The notes beneath the pieces are model-generated. The model worked only from the letters and a program-made list of their open reading frames with translations, did no database searches and was not told where the DNA came from. Source: Fratercula arctica (lineage: Eukaryota; Chordata; Aves; Charadriiformes; Alcidae). Taken from it: a stretch of DNA of 64,000 nucleotides. The stretch covers positions 31,376,355 through 31,440,354 of the forward strand of contig CANTUZ010000007.1 of assembly GCA_947846985.1 (NCBI GenBank), given 5' to 3'. The position numbers and the translations under genes were made by a program. Shown here in pieces: positions 1 through 14,100 of this stretch. Numbering within the stretch: position 1 is the stretch's first letter; every line of letters starts with the position of its first letter.

Positions 1-3000
1 TATACATTTTAATATTTAGTAACACAGTTGTCAGCATGTTGTATCAGTAAGCACGTATTTGACATACATATATATGAATGCATATTTTCAAATTATTTGT
101 TACTGCAACCATTAGAAGTAAATACATCTATGAAAAGTAATTCCTCCATAATACTTCAAATTTAGGTTTAGCCACTTTTTTTCAGGAGATTTCTCTTGTC
201 ATTTTTTGTCCAAATAGGTGCCATCGATAAAGCAAAGATGTCGTTTTCATGCTAAATCCTGTCTTTGGGTATGATGAGCTTACAGGTGAAACTGAAAATG
301 AAACTTTATGATAGGAATCACGCAATGCACCACAAAAACAAATTTATGGGAGTTGAAATTTTTTTCTCTTGTTATAGTCAAAAGCTTTGGTCTTTGAAGA
401 AATTTCTATTAGGAAAAAGTAATTTCTTTGTCAACACTGAGGTAGTGAAGGCTCTCACTCTTTTTAATATAGAAGATAAGGAGTCTAAAATTAAACAATG
501 ATCTGTACTACTGTATATAGAGAGACGGACTTCAAGTAATTTATTTTAGGTATATACGAAACAAAAGGGAAAAAAAATATATGAAAAAAGAAAGCAAACA
601 TACAACACTACGGAAAACGAGACAACAGAAAACAGCAATGGAACTTTACCTCGGGTATATGAAAGGAAATATAGCTTTTTATTTATTTTAAATGAGAAAG
701 AAAATTTAATCTTAAAATATTAGTAACTTGATTCGTAAGTGTCACAGGAATATTATTACAGCACTCCGAAGTCTGTTGATTTGTCAAAATGCCAACACAT
801 CACTTATACACGTTACAAAAAGCTTTACATTTAACACTATTACCCACTACCCATATGACCTTCTCTCCAAGAGATAAAACTAAAGGACAAAAAGGTAATT
901 TTTCCTTATCTTGTTTGCATTCTAGTCGATCTTGTCCCAGAACAGATTGTACTTAGCATTAAAAAAGGGCAAGAAAGACAAGAACCTCCATCTTCCAGAG
1001 CTCCCGACACTTGTCAGAAGCAAGCACAGAGCCTGCAGTTTCCTTACCACAGCCACACAAAAGTGGGAAGAAAAAGGCAGGGATAGTAGCTGGCCAACCG
1101 TCCTGAAGATTGCAGAATAAGCTGGCTGCTCAGCAGAAACAGCTAAAAAAAGGTCTGGCCTGCTCCAACCATCCAGTTCAGGCCATGCAGCAAATGCTTC
1201 GTGTACAGTTCTGCCTTTGGATTTGCAGCTAAATGCACTATATGGATTAAAAAAAAAAGGCCTGATTGTCTGTGTTGTACACAGTCACCTACACAGAAAC
1301 ATAGTGTGTGTTTCAAAGGGCACAAAGACAGACACTACATGGACTTGGTAAGACAAAGAGTTATTTACAATATACTTAATAATTAATGTCTGGTATTTAT
1401 GTCTTAATAGGTTATTTCAGAGAGCTTATTTATCAGTGCATGAATTACACTTATGTTCAACTAGGCAAAAGTAAAACTAATGCAACAAACCCCAGTCCAT
1501 CCACTTCTGAATTAAAATGTGGTGAGAGGTAAGCATTCCCTTAATGCCATTTTACAGCCCAGTGGCCAAATTCTGTATGTCTCTGTTCCCAAGCTCCTAT
1601 GAATGCAGATGAGTTCAGATACAGAGGGAGTTAAATCACAGGTAGCACAAACAAATAGGGAAAATCAGCCTAAGCAATACATACGCATGTTGGTGATGAT
1701 ATACACTGCACTCACAGACCCACTGCAAGATTATTTACAATCATGTACATGTCTGTAAGCAAAGTGCCTCTGCTTAAGTTTCATTTTGTTTAGAAGGAAA
1801 TGCAAGTGATAAGCTCAGATTCATTTTTCTGTAAATGCTGTTTCTCATCCATCTTTGGTTTTAGTAATTTTATAAGATAGCTCTTAAAGATATATGTTTT
1901 CTAGTAATAAACCTCTCTGTGCATTTGTGTTCTTCAAAACAAAAGCCAAAGAACTTTTTGGTGAAGATATATTTGTGAAGATAAAATTAGTGTTTTGTTT
2001 TTAGGTACTGAAAGATCGGAAAGTAATCAAATTGGTGAGGTTTTTTTTTTTCATTTGGTTTCAAATTCATTTTATCAGCCTTAGAACTGTCTGGTCTAGC
2101 TAAATGAAATCCACTCAGGCAGAGGTACCTTTGAATTGAACAACCACACTGTTTCAATCTATGTATGTCATTTTATTTTTTGTTGTAATACATTTCCAAA
2201 AAATTGAATTCAAATTGTTAAAAGCAATACCATCTTCACTGTCCAATTTTATTCTAAAATTATTTTTAAACACATTTTTCATGCTGTTGGGCATATTAAG
2301 CATAACATCAGCTGCAAAGAAAAAGGTATTCAGTGCATTGCTATTTCAACACTGATAATTTCTAAGTATTTATCACCTCTAACTTCTTTTGTAAGTGTCC
2401 AGCACATACAAGTCCAGTAAGGATGGGAAGATACCACCCAGGTTATATTTCTGGTAAACTGTCACTTTCCTGTCCAAAACACATAGCAGTGTTCTGGGAC
2501 AGGATTATGACCCATTTAACCCCAAATTCTGTCCATCATATTGGCAGTAGATGGCAAGTGTAGACATTTTCTGTCGTCCCTTACCCTCAAATAAGCTTTC
2601 TTACTTTAAAATGGGAGTACGATTTTTTAATCAGCCCCCGAAAGCGTGACACCCATCTGAAATTCTAAATGGAAGATTTGCAATGCATTTAAAGCTTTAA
2701 TGCACTGATTTGTTTAGCTGTGTGTATATGGCTATATCAACTTCTGGATTGTGCCCTACAAGAAAGCCATGAAAGTGTATAGGGCAAGATATTAAAACTC
2801 AAGAAATCCAGTGATGGCTTTACTGGGCTACTTCCAAAAACTTATCAAGTGGTTCAGCAGATGTAATTACTGCTTAGCCCTGCCAAAGCTTTGAAATGTG
2901 CCCATTAATTCAGCAATTCCCAATCTGTCCATCAGTCAGTCATACTTAAAAAATATGTCTGTCACAACTTAGGTGAAGTAATCTGTTGATAATTACACAA

Positions 3001-4314
3001 TAAGAAGGCATCTGAAATCTGAATATAATTTCTAAACTTTTTGAAAAGTCTTAATGACAGAAAAATCAAAGTTTATTTCACAGCAAACAGGATATTGAAG
3101 ATAACTGAGAATATGTCAGAATATTCGATGCCAATTTAATTAAGAACAATTATTTCCAGGAAGATACTTTTTTAGCAGATAAAAGTACAGATGTAATATT
3201 TATTTAGGAACCTAGCCATCCCTCCCAAGCCATCAATTCCTTCCCTTTAAAATGAACAGAGAAAAACAAATAAGAAGGTGGTCAATACAATGTGTTTTAA
3301 AGTTCCCAAATTATAATAGATAGTGTGCTATTATAATAATTATAATAGATAGATGTGCTAAAGCACAAGAGCAGGAAAGTCTTTTTATTGTCAGTTACCT
3401 TGGAAAGTCAGACTGTGCTACAATGACCTTTCCAGTCAAAACAAAATCTCAATTAGAATCAGGTGTTCAGTGCCAAAGACTCCTACAGTATAAAACCCGT
3501 TCTCTCTCTCACAACAGACTGGGTCATTCATGCCTTCAAACCACATACACAAAAATGCTGATGGCTACTAAAATACATCAGGGTGCTTCCTCCGACTCTA
3601 AGACCAGTCCAGAGGAACTACTGGCTGCAGCAATGAAATCCTTTCAGCAAAACGGTCTTCTGTAGACAACTGCTAAAATATGTATGGACTCTTCCTCAAG
3701 TAACTAGTACTAAAAATGGGAAAAATGTTGCAAAACAAAGAGATGCAGGAAAAGGAAAGACAATGCAAAATGATGTAAAGGACCAGTATGATAAAAACAC
3801 AAACCGCTCAAAGTGGCAGTATCTTCATTTAAACTCAAAATACCAAACATACTCCATGGGTCAGCTGATTCAACTTACACCACCAAAGCACCCCATTAAA
3901 GTTAGATTTAGCAAGATGAAACATCATATTTATAGAAAGTTAGATACAAACTACTATAATAATTTTCATTAAAAAACACTAATATTTGAAAGCACTTCTC
4001 CAAGTTGGCTACCTGTATCCATTCTCTTCTTTTCTTTTGGTGATAGTCATGCATAAATATTAATGAAAACAAGCTGCTTCTTGGCTAGGAAGGAATGTGA
4101 CATGCTGGAGAAAAGTTCTGGTAACGAATCTTTTGCTTCTTTGGTGTGTGATAGTTAACCATATGTTAAGGAAGGAGGGTGGGGCATTGAGGGAAAAGCT
4201 TGTAATCTTCATAACCAGAGTTAGATATTTATGGTTTCCTAAATGGAAATTAGTCATGATATTTCAGGAGGGAGGGGTAATATATCTAATGGAATAATGG
4301 CTCCCAGAATGATT
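1..4314. other. Intronic DNA, no gene recognised
   Basis: AT-rich sequence with many stop codons in all frames and only short open frames (up to about 80 codons) without recognisable domains. By position it belongs to the DACH2 intron downstream of the exon at 25.7 kb. A small tandem duplication lies at 3310-3360. Nothing else could be supported. Confidence 0.7.
3310..3360. repeat. Short imperfect tandem duplication, period about 29 bp
   Basis: The segment ttataatagatag...tgtgcta occurs twice in direct orientation about 29 bases apart, joined by attataataa. It looks like a local replication-slippage duplication in AT-rich DNA. Confidence 0.7.
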
Positions 4315-4735
4315 GCATAAGAACAGCTACAGTCCATCTAGCCTAATACCTTGCCTCCAACAAGGCCAAAACCAATACTTGCTAAAGAGTTTAAATACAG
4401 AGAAAACTTGTAGTTAGAATTTCCCAGAACACTCTCCAAAAATTTATGTATAAGGAATTTCCTGAAACAGAGGTATTTTCCTTGAATTTAATAACCTTTA
4501 AGAGATTTTTCTTCCATTAAATTAAATGGATGTCAAATTTTTGCATCTACAATATCCTATAGCAAGGAGTTCCACACCTTGTCTATGCACTACATGAAAA
4601 ACTACCTCATGTTATTTGGAGGTGTGCCACTGGAGGGTTAACTTGGCATTTCCTGTCTTCCTCTGATGTCTTCTCATTCTTGCAGTGGATGAAATAGTAA
4701 CTAATAAATCCCTATTCATTTTCTTCTAAACAATG
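4315..4735 (-). repeat. Ancient CR1-type LINE remnant, antisense, 3' region
   Basis: The plus strand reads like the reverse complement of the old reptile/amniote CR1 3' region. It opens with cataagaacagctac then tccatctagcc (family: ataagaacggccatactgggtc and ggtccatctagccc). Further on come caaggagttccacacc, a piece like tgcgttgtgtgaagaaatac, and at the end a piece resembling the family's ccttattcactttctccaca. Order and spacing agree with the family over about 400 bases, although divergence is high with many indels. The element is long dead and has no open frame. The comparison is from memory of the consensus; exact ends are uncertain by tens of bases. Confidence 0.75.
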
Positions 4736-7454
4736 TGCAGTGTTATTCTTGGGATTAGGGAATTAGAGCTAAAACCTGAACTTTCTTTTGGATCTATGTC
4801 AATGTCAAAAGCATGCGCAATCTCTTTCCTGAGAGATAATAAACAACTTCTATTCTCTGTCACTGAAGGTACTGTTGTATCAACCTCAGCAAGTTTCATC
4901 TGGTGGGCAGACAATATACCTTTGCATTCTTATTGGAAAGTTGGGTCAGGGAGACCTCTACCCCTGACAGCTTACAGAACATGCTTTTGACAAAAGAGGG
5001 CTTACAAGAACCTGCACAGATCTTTATTTCAACAGACATGATGTTGATGAAGTCAAAAGAAAGGACAACCTTTAAATGTTCAACACTGTTTTGAAATGTA
5101 ACCACAGGATTATGGTTCATTCTTGCACAACTGATCTGCTCCCTTCTGCACTCCCAATAGTCATTGCTAACGTTTTTAGTAATAAGCGTGTGAATTTATC
5201 GCTACTTATTTTCCTATACAATAACAACAATATTGTACTAGAACATGATATCTCTTCTGGTTTAGGACCATCAACAAGAAAATGAACTGTTTTCTATTGC
5301 AGGACCAAAGTCTGTCTTGAGAAACACGTGCATTTCACAGATAGAAAGAAGGTCAAAATTTTGGTCTGTCATGTTTTTTTACTGTTGATGATGCACAAGC
5401 CAGAAATAAAACAGCTTAACTTTCAGATCTTGAACGCAGTTAGTAGGGCTGGCTGCCAGAAAGGATAAACCATGCATCCTTCTAAACTCAACAACTGCAG
5501 TCAGTAAGCAAGGAACTAGGATTCATATTCCAGTCATGATAATCATTGACACATTCACTCACCACAAACGAAGTGGTTTTTCCTTCTTTTTTTTTTAATT
5601 ACTTAATATTTTACCATATTTAACAACTTACTGAAACAACCACTGATACACGTACTGTATATTCTTACTGTAACTGTAACTAGCCAGATAGTTTAGTTTG
5701 ATTTTGAGAGGCTTTGAGAACATCTTGACATCCACAGCAGATAGGTAACGCTACGGTACAAAATCAGATCATTCAAGTTTCAACAATTTATCATTTACTA
5801 TTTCTTTGAAATAATTATTATGAACAGTTCAAGTTACAGATTGTAATCTTCTGAGTTAATTTGTAGTGACATAAATGAATTATGTATTTATAATCTTTTC
5901 AAAACCTCCTAATACTAAAAGGAACTCTATGTAATATAAAGTATGGCTTGAAAGAACTAATTACAGTCTGTGGCACTTCATACATACACATTCAGACAAT
6001 CTTCCAAACCCCTGCCAACTTGAAGCATCTACACAGAACTCAATGACATTACAGATTTTACTAGAGAATGGCAGGTTGCAAAAAGCATGCCTAACATCCT
6101 TTTATATTGAAGCTCAATGACTACAGAAAGTCTCCAACAAGACTTACTGTCATAAGCCCCAATTTCCATGAAGGATCAGTAAATGTAGCCACTTGCACTT
6201 CCATAGTTCCAACGAGTTGTGTCAGTATGGGGAACGTTGGCAATGTATACACTAATTCTGAAGTTGTACCATTTTTTATATCTGTCATTTGATTCCTTGC
6301 ACTAAGTTATTACTGACTTCCAAAAAATTTAGAATGCTGCCAAAAGCAGGAGAGCCTGTGAGTAAACCCAATTCACATAAAAGGTCAGCAGTGAAATCTA
6401 CTGTGTTACATTTAATGTCAGTCTAAAATAACACGCAAAAAAATCTTGAACTATATTAGCAGCCAACTTCTTACTTCCTTTAAAAATCCCTTTCATTTTT
6501 GCTCATAGTAATAGCTGAACATACACTTAACAGAGCACTTGGCCATCTTACACATTCAGCCAATCTTTGATTTTCAGAATATTTTTCTCATTCAGCAAAC
6601 CTAGCCATTAGGTGCCCTCATCTAATCTCTAGTGCAATTCTCCTCAATGAATATCAGTGGGAGCGCTGCATTAGCTTCTCTAAGGAGCACGATCAAACCC
6701 CTAAAAAAGACCAACAGTGCCAAAGAAACTATTAAAGAAAATACATCTTAAATTTGTTATTGTGTAAAGGATATTCTGTCTTCAAATGAATATTTCTTTC
6801 TGAGGTACACAAAACCATAAATAACAACTATCACCACAACAAACATTATTAAAATGTTGATATTAATACCAGTGAAAATATTTCTTAAGAAGAAAGAGTG
6901 AGAGGTTTCAGCAACAAAATACAACAGCACAGTGCCAAGCTGAACTTAACTAAGCTTGAAGTTTTGGACAGGATTCATTTCTGCTTGTGGTATAAGTATG
7001 CACCACCTTGATTATCATTTAAAAAAATATTGACAGCTTGCCTTCTCATACCAATGCCTAGTAACAAATTCCAAATGTTTTGTCACATTTCTTGTGAGCA
7101 ATGCCATCTGCCAGAGGTGGCATTTCATGGCTGTTTACCCTGACTCCCTCCAAGAATTCATCTGCCACTATCTAATGCTGCCTGAATAAAGGGGATTAAG
7201 ACTCTGATGCAACAGAGACTATTGATAATTTGGTATAATTGGGAAGAAATGAAGATAAATGAGGTTGAGGATGGAGAGGCAATTAGTTGAGCTGCCTGTA
7301 CAGCTGTGTTCTCAGCCTAGCTCCCCTGGCCTTTTCTTTGGTGAGGTATGTCCAAATTAAACATAATGACAAATACACTCTTCCCAAAGCTCTTTAGTTT
7401 GGGAAGCTTGAAGAGATGATTTTCACTTCTGAGATTCTAGGCAGCTTTCAGCTT

Positions 7455-7485
7455 AAAAAAAAAAAAAAAGAAAAAAAAAAGAGAG
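7455..7485 (+). repeat. Poly-A / poly-purine tract
   Basis: Fifteen A, one G, ten A, then gagag. I could not identify a retroelement body directly upstream, so it may be a simple low-complexity tract rather than a retroposon tail. Confidence 0.85.
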
Positions 7486-9179
7486 TAATACTCACTGTTG
7501 AGATTTTTAAAGAGCTATGCACTTTTGTAACAGCACACCTATGGCACAGTTATCTGTTGTTCCAAAACACAGCTCTTCATTTGGCAGTGATATATAGCAC
7601 TGGTGCTGGTTTTGTGGTTTTGACCAAAAGGATGAAGGCTTCTGCCTCCCTCAGTGCCACAGAGAGCCCTGATTGTTCCACAACTCCGCCCGTCTTTGAT
7701 GTGGATATTTGGTGTCTCATTCTGTAAATATCCTCTATCCGTGTAACTGGTGAAACAACAACCCCAGAGTATGATCCCCCTGAAATATGGATTCTTTAAA
7801 GTCTAGCCCACACTTGGCAGCTGGACCTCCATTTTTTAAATTGTGCTAGCTTTTAAAAATACTGGTCAAAAAACCTTAAGTGAAATGTCTACAATATAAA
7901 TTTTACTCTACAAAAGATCTTAGAAGTGGCAGATTTTTAGTCATAAATATAATATGAAGACATCTACCCAAATATGAGACTTATTTCTAAGCTAAATTAT
8001 TCAGGTGAGGCCAAGTAATCAAGCTTGAATACCTTGAAAGGTATTATTAGGCACAAATAAAAGGCACAAATCTGCAGTCTGATTTGTAGTTCTTCTTTCA
8101 AATGTATTGAGATATATTCCTAGATATACATATAAAAATGTGCACATATATAGTTTAACGTAAACATACAAAAAATACATTTCCCACAGGAAATGCCATT
8201 GCATGTTTCACATCAGATTCTAACAGTTTTTCATAAATGTTGAATAATGTAAGATCCCTTTTAGAAAAAAAGCAGTATTTACAGAGGCAGCTTTGGCTTA
8301 CAGACATGTTTGCCTAACTACCTACCACATGAGAATTTTCTGCTTTCAGATACAGGTCTGAATTAGGTCTTAGATGAAAGACTTTGTAACATTGCACTTT
8401 TTCCTGCATCCATATTGTCTTCAGCTGTTTTAAAAAAATTATTTTACAAATTACTTCAAAAACGCTCCTTAGATAAAGACAAAGCCTAGCTCCGATGCAT
8501 AGAAAGGATTTTGGTAATTTTTGGAAGAAAAATGTTAAATGTCTTAAAAGAACAACAATTTAATAGATTTATTTTGTAATGTGAATTTTCAACATAGGTG
8601 CTTTGTATTGCAGAGTACAGTTCTTCGGTATATCCTCAAAGATGAAAACACTTAAAATTATCCCTTTTCAAACTCACAGAACTTCTGCGAAGTACAATGC
8701 CTCCTCCTGATTTTTTGCATATGCAAAACCTTTCCCAATCTCCACACTGCGCTCTTCCCCGCTACTTAGAGGTCAACCAAAATTTCAGTTTAGCTTTATC
8801 TAATGTACTTTTTCATTTTGGATTAGATTTCTACAAAAGACAAAAAGCAGTTCACTTTTTATGAGGCAAATACGCCAGGAGAAAAACAAACAAACAAAAA
8901 AGTATAAACAATAGTTTATACTTAAGTTTAAAAATACCTTGTTTTATCTTACTGAAACTGAAAATTTGGCTGAGGTAACTGTTCCTTTATATAACAAAAG
9001 GTTTTAACATACAGTTCAGAATAATTTTTTCTTAGTGGTCTGCAATATTCAAATTGCATATATTACACCTCTGGTCTTTTACTGAAACCCTCTTCTCATG
9101 AACACTGTAAATGAGCAAAACTATTTGCTGCCCATCTTCTGGCTTGACACGTTATCAAAGTATTCAAAGTTATTCTTTA

Positions 9180-9764
9180 ACCTTGTGCCTGACCGTGTAC
9201 AGTGCACACATTAAGTAAGTCACATTGAGCGGAGCTTTGGCTTTCCACTGGGAACAAATGCCCATGTCCTGGCTGGAGAGTCGGCAGCGGCTCCCTCCAG
9301 CTCTGCCCTGCTTTCTCACACCTGCACCACAGCTGTACACACTTACCAACACTCATGTTGGCAGCCTCCATCTCCTGGGATCACACAGGGTTGAGTGCTC
9401 TCAAACAAAGCCAAAATACACGTCTCTGTGGGTGCTCCTGACGTGTGTCAGCACTGCTGTAGTCAACAATGCTCAATCCAGCACTTGCCTTTTACTTTGC
9501 ATTTTAGAAAACCATTGCAAGACTTGCCTGATCTCTTTACACCTTGGCATGCCCCTTGTCCTTCACCCACAGCAACAGCACTGGCTGCCGTATGAAGAAC
9601 AACTGCTGGCTGAGGGCCACATGCTCTGGCCAGGCAGGAGCAAAAAGGTCGGGGGGAATTTTCAGAGAGGGCAGAATCAGCAATGCAATGGGGAGACCAA
9701 AACCTGGAAAGCGATCCACTTAAGCAGAGGGGAAAGGAGAAAAAGGATCAAAACTGTTCCCTAA
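9180..9764. other. GC-richer intronic patch with overlapping open frames, unidentified
   Basis: This stretch is clearly richer in GC than its surroundings and holds the longest open frame of the window on the plus strand (9225-9764, 179 codons). The conceptual product (starts MSGALAFHWEQMPMSWLESR) shows no domain I recognise, is rich in Leu, Cys, His and Gln as out-of-frame translations of GC-richer DNA often are, and has no Kozak-like or splice context that stands out. An old degraded repeat or untranslated transcript sequence is as likely as a gene. Confidence 0.3.
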
Positions 9765-12700
9765 CTTCAGTAGATTACTGGACACAGAAAGGATGGCAAT
9801 TTCAAGAATACTTCATAACCTGAAAGGTAATAAAAGGCAGTTTCTGACTGAGCAAGCTAGAAATCAAAGGAAAGACAGGTGATAAAAGAGTAATAAACAC
9901 ATGAAAAATTTTACATTGGCATGAACTGGACAAAGACAGAGCTGAAAAGGAAATCTTCTCTTTTCCATGTTCATCTTGCTTTGTTTTCCCACTTTCACAT
10001 TAAAACATTTGTATAAGTCCCTCTTCTTTTTCTTCCATTTTGTATAGCCCTTCCTCAGATGTGGGTGCTAATTCACTTTACATTAAAATCCCATCCCCAA
10101 ATCAGAAAACGTGACAGACTGACGATGACTGCAAGGGATTAAGTGAAGCTGTTTCTGAGAAAATACATAGTGTTTTTATAGAATCCCTTCTTGCTGTTTT
10201 TCAAATGCCTCTGTGATTACAGCTGTATTAGGAGGCTGCACATGAGTTCTGCTCTACCTCTTATCAATTCTAAAACTCAGACACATCCAATTTGAGTACA
10301 AGAGTAAGTATACAATAAACAACAGCTTTTTGACTAGTAGAGTTTTTTCTTTATTTCTTTCTACCCTACTTTTAAATGATTCCTCATTTTCCTAGTATAT
10401 AGTGGTACCTACAGCAGTATTATATAAAGATTTCTGAAGCTAAACCAACATTATTACAAAGGTAACTGAAATTTCTCAAAAGTGAGCCTGGAAAGCAAAA
10501 AGAAATAACTGAAGAAGTATTTCTGCAATTAGTATCTCACTCAGCTTAGTAAAATGTTATCACAAACATTCATCTGCGACACTTCTGGCAAGCTTTTTAA
10601 AAGTGGTGTTGGAATGGTATACATATGAAAAACGAAACATAGGAAATAGCTGGCAATGCTGTTCAAAAACCATCTAAACCATCAAAAAACATCTAAAAAC
10701 CATACAAAGGTCCTAGTGGAAAAAATGTTTTTCTGAACAAACGCTACCCCAATCTATAAAGTTGACTTGAAAAGATGTAATTTGTGGTTTACTATGGTAT
10801 TTGCATAAAAGAGCTAACATACAGCTACAACTGATGATGGAGGATAACAGCCACAGATTTCAACAGATTTTCAGAGATCCCTGCTATATGCTGAGAACAA
10901 TATCAAAAGGTTCCTCTCTCCAGCACTGCTGGTGTCAAGGTTAATGAACTAAAACTTGTTAAATTGATATTACCAAACTAATGACTTTTTTACAGTATAC
11001 TGCATGGATTTTAACAGACAGGCTAATGTGGAATATTGTTAGTCTTAATTGAATTAGAAATTATTGCATGTATACAATTAAGATAACTAAAAATGGAGGA
11101 GCTGGGAGGCAATTGTCTATGCAGACCATGCTATTGCCACATATCTCATGTGCTGCCACACATCTACTTCAAATTTAAAATTCAGTCCCTGAATTCAGAT
11201 CACATTCAACTGCAGAGGAGAGGAAATACTAGCATCTGTAAAGATAGTCTATTGGCTATCAGTAACCCTTAAAAAAATCATTCATCTTGATCCTCTTAAG
11301 TTTCCTCTTTACTGATTCACACACTGAATCAGAAAAAGCCATGCAAAATTACAGAGCCTCAGCTCCTGGTGACCGTGCAAAAGATACGCTCAACAGCAGG
11401 GCGAAGGGAAATTGCCTTATTCCCAAACTGCTGTGACTCAGAGACGTTCAACAGCTACAACTAAGCACAGGAGAGTAAAGCAACACACACTTTCTGCAGA
11501 GGAATCTTTTTCCATCGGCACCCCTCCCCTGCTGCGGGTGGGAATGTACAGCTTTTTACCAGTTGCAAAAACTTCTGCTGCATGCTGGAGGAGCTCCTAT
11601 CTACAGGAGAGTTTTCTAAATTACGTGTGGTAAATGGGAGGATATTGAAAATACAAATTTTCTTGAAAAGTAAAGAAATAAGCCTCGATGAAAATTCCAG
11701 GATGAATCTATAAAATGTAGGTTACAGCAGAACAGATCTGCAATTTCAAACTTTTAAATTTGAAATTATTTAAATAATATGAACATTATTTTAAAATATT
11801 TTTACATCAACCACACCCTGCATTAAGACACAGAAAATAAATGCCTTGAGTCTACATTCAAAATAGATGAACAAACAGCAGGAAAAAAAAGGGGAGTATT
11901 TAATGAATCATATTAAAAGGGAAGGAGCTTATGAAAAATAAATGGCATTTGTAGATGATTAGATTTTGAAGGTGAGGTGTTGTATAGCTACATCAACCAT
12001 TTATTTCTGTGCCATAACTACATCTAATAAATACAATATTTTTTTTAATCCAAACTGAAGATTCAGTGCTATCTGATGACTTGGATTTTCCATTTATGTA
12101 GTACAGGGGTAGGGTTTGGGCCGTAATTATTCAAGGCAGTTTCAAAGAAAGAAGAGCTGTTAGTTAGTTGGATAGAAAACGAGTATCAATCGCTAGCATT
12201 AGGACAATGCAAATATTTCTTCTACAGACATAATCACACAGTTTAAATTCAGAAAGGTTCATTAGAGATTATCCTCCTAAATATAACATACCTCCAAGTT
12301 TCATGCAATCGCCCTTCTGTTTAGATAATATTTTTCTATTAAAGTTCAATCTCTCCCTAACACAAAACTATTATTTAACATACAGTATATACCCAGATAT
12401 ATTTGGAATTTATAAAAAATGAAATTAAAAATCTTACTCATGCTAGCTATTCTAGTGTTTTCTAAAGGACCTTTCTCCCTGGATCTAGGATTTTACAGAG
12501 AAAGGGAATAAAGTTGGATTCAACTTCCAAAAAATACCTACTTTGTCAAAATCAAGAAAAATACAAGAGATGCTGCAAATGAGGGGGAAATATTTCTCAC
12601 GGATGAAATGACAAAATCCCCCTTACATCAAATTCGTAGAGACAGTCAATCAGAAAACATATCCATAGGAACCACAGCAACCTGCGAGACACTTCTTACT

Positions 12701-13832
12701 ACCTTTCCAATTTCCATCTGAAATATGGGAAAAAAAATCACAATTTAACTAATATTATATGCCTTACTGGAAAAAGAGAAAATGCAGCCTCTCATGTCCC
12801 ATGACATTAGTAACTGAATATACAGCCCTCATACACATATGCTGGAAGCTTCATTGGTCCCAAAGTTTCATTTGTCTCCATCCTTACAGTACCCTGAGCA
12901 TCTTCTTAAAAAGAAGAATCTATTCTACAATATAAAAATGAGAAGAGATACAAAATCCCCCAGTTTTCTAGGTTTTAAATATCAATGCACATGTGATCCT
13001 AAAGGCAAGCTCAACATTTATGTCTTGTCTTGGTGATAAAGTTCATGAATATATAATGAGAGTGGAACAACTCTGCTACTGATTAAATGTCAAAAAAGGT
13101 TTTATTGTCAAATATACTGTAAATACAAAAGATATACAACAAAGCATTAATTGCAGATGGCTCTGTACGGCTTAAAAAATGCACGTGATCTAACAGGAAG
13201 TGCTGGTTTTCAGTTTCAACTATCAATTTCAATTTACCTTCAGGATGTACCTCCAGTCAACCTGTAAAGATAGAATGAACTATAAAATGACCAAACCAAC
13301 TGAATGAAATGCTTCACATTCAAGGGCAAATGTTAGCATGTTAGAGTCTAGATCATAAGCATACACAGCAGAATTAACCAATCCATCCAAAACTCTGGGT
13401 CTTTATTAACATTTGTCTAAACCTTTGTGACCATTTCATAGAGATATAATGTGAAAATTTGGTCAGGACAGATGAAAGGCTGGAATAGCCTGGGGTTTGA
13501 CTGCCTATGTAGCTCTTCTAAAACTAAAAAACCTAGAGAGGCTATAGTAAACTACAGGTGAACACAGGTCAGCAGCATCCTGCTTCCAGGAAATGTCAGG
13601 AGAGCAAGAGTTTCACTCATTTATACAAGACACCTGTACGTATGACTGGGAGAAATTCTTTCTCCCTATCCTGTTCTACACTGCTACACTGAGCACTGGC
13701 ATGGCCTTGACCGAAGCATTGTGTTGGGTTTGGAACCAGCGGGATTTGACTCACCTGGAGAGAGGCCAGAGTGCAGTGAGAACTCACCAGGGACCTAGAA
13801 AGTCACTGGTATGAAGCACGTTCAAAAGAGCA

Positions 13833-14100
13833 GCCTTGTTTAATGCAGGGAAGGGAAGACAGATAGGAGACTCACTAACAGTCTTCAATAGATGAAAGAC
13901 ATGTTCAGTAATAAAAGGGAATAAATTGTTCAGTATACAGAACAAGAAGCAGCAAGGAAAGACAGTAACAAAAAAGACTTAGGTTAAACATTAGGAAAAA
14001 TGAGCATGATTAGTAAGCCTATAAAATTTCTAAAATTAAGCTGGACAACTATCAGTCAGATGTGACACTGACACAGTTCTTGCTTCATTGAAAGTAGATA
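13833..14100 (+). repeat. Ancient CR1-type LINE remnant, sense, ORF2 C-terminal/3' region
   Basis: Successive pieces follow the order of the old amniote CR1 3' end: gactcactaacagtcttcaa (family: gacatgataacagttttcaa), ataaaagg, aaattgttcagtata, acaagaagcagcaa, ttaggttaaacattaggaaa (family: ttaggttggacattaggaaa) and, near the end, gctggacaactatcagtcag. Several indels break any frame. It differs from the younger CR1 copy at 29283-30072 and belongs to a much older layer. Boundaries are approximate and the family comparison is from memory. Confidence 0.72.

Larger units (their letters stand above)
4736..13832. other. Intronic DNA, no gene recognised
   Basis: AT-rich, stop-rich sequence of the same large intron. 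Contents of note are a poly-A/poly-purine run (7455-7485) and a patch of higher GC near 9180-9760. I see no repeats with clear family signatures and no exon-like segments with both splice sites. Confidence 0.65.

Noticed and set aside
9537..9719. Possible retroviral (LTR/ERV) remnant in the GC-rich patch
   Set aside because: No paired LTRs, primer-binding site, polypurine tract or recognisable gag/pol motif.
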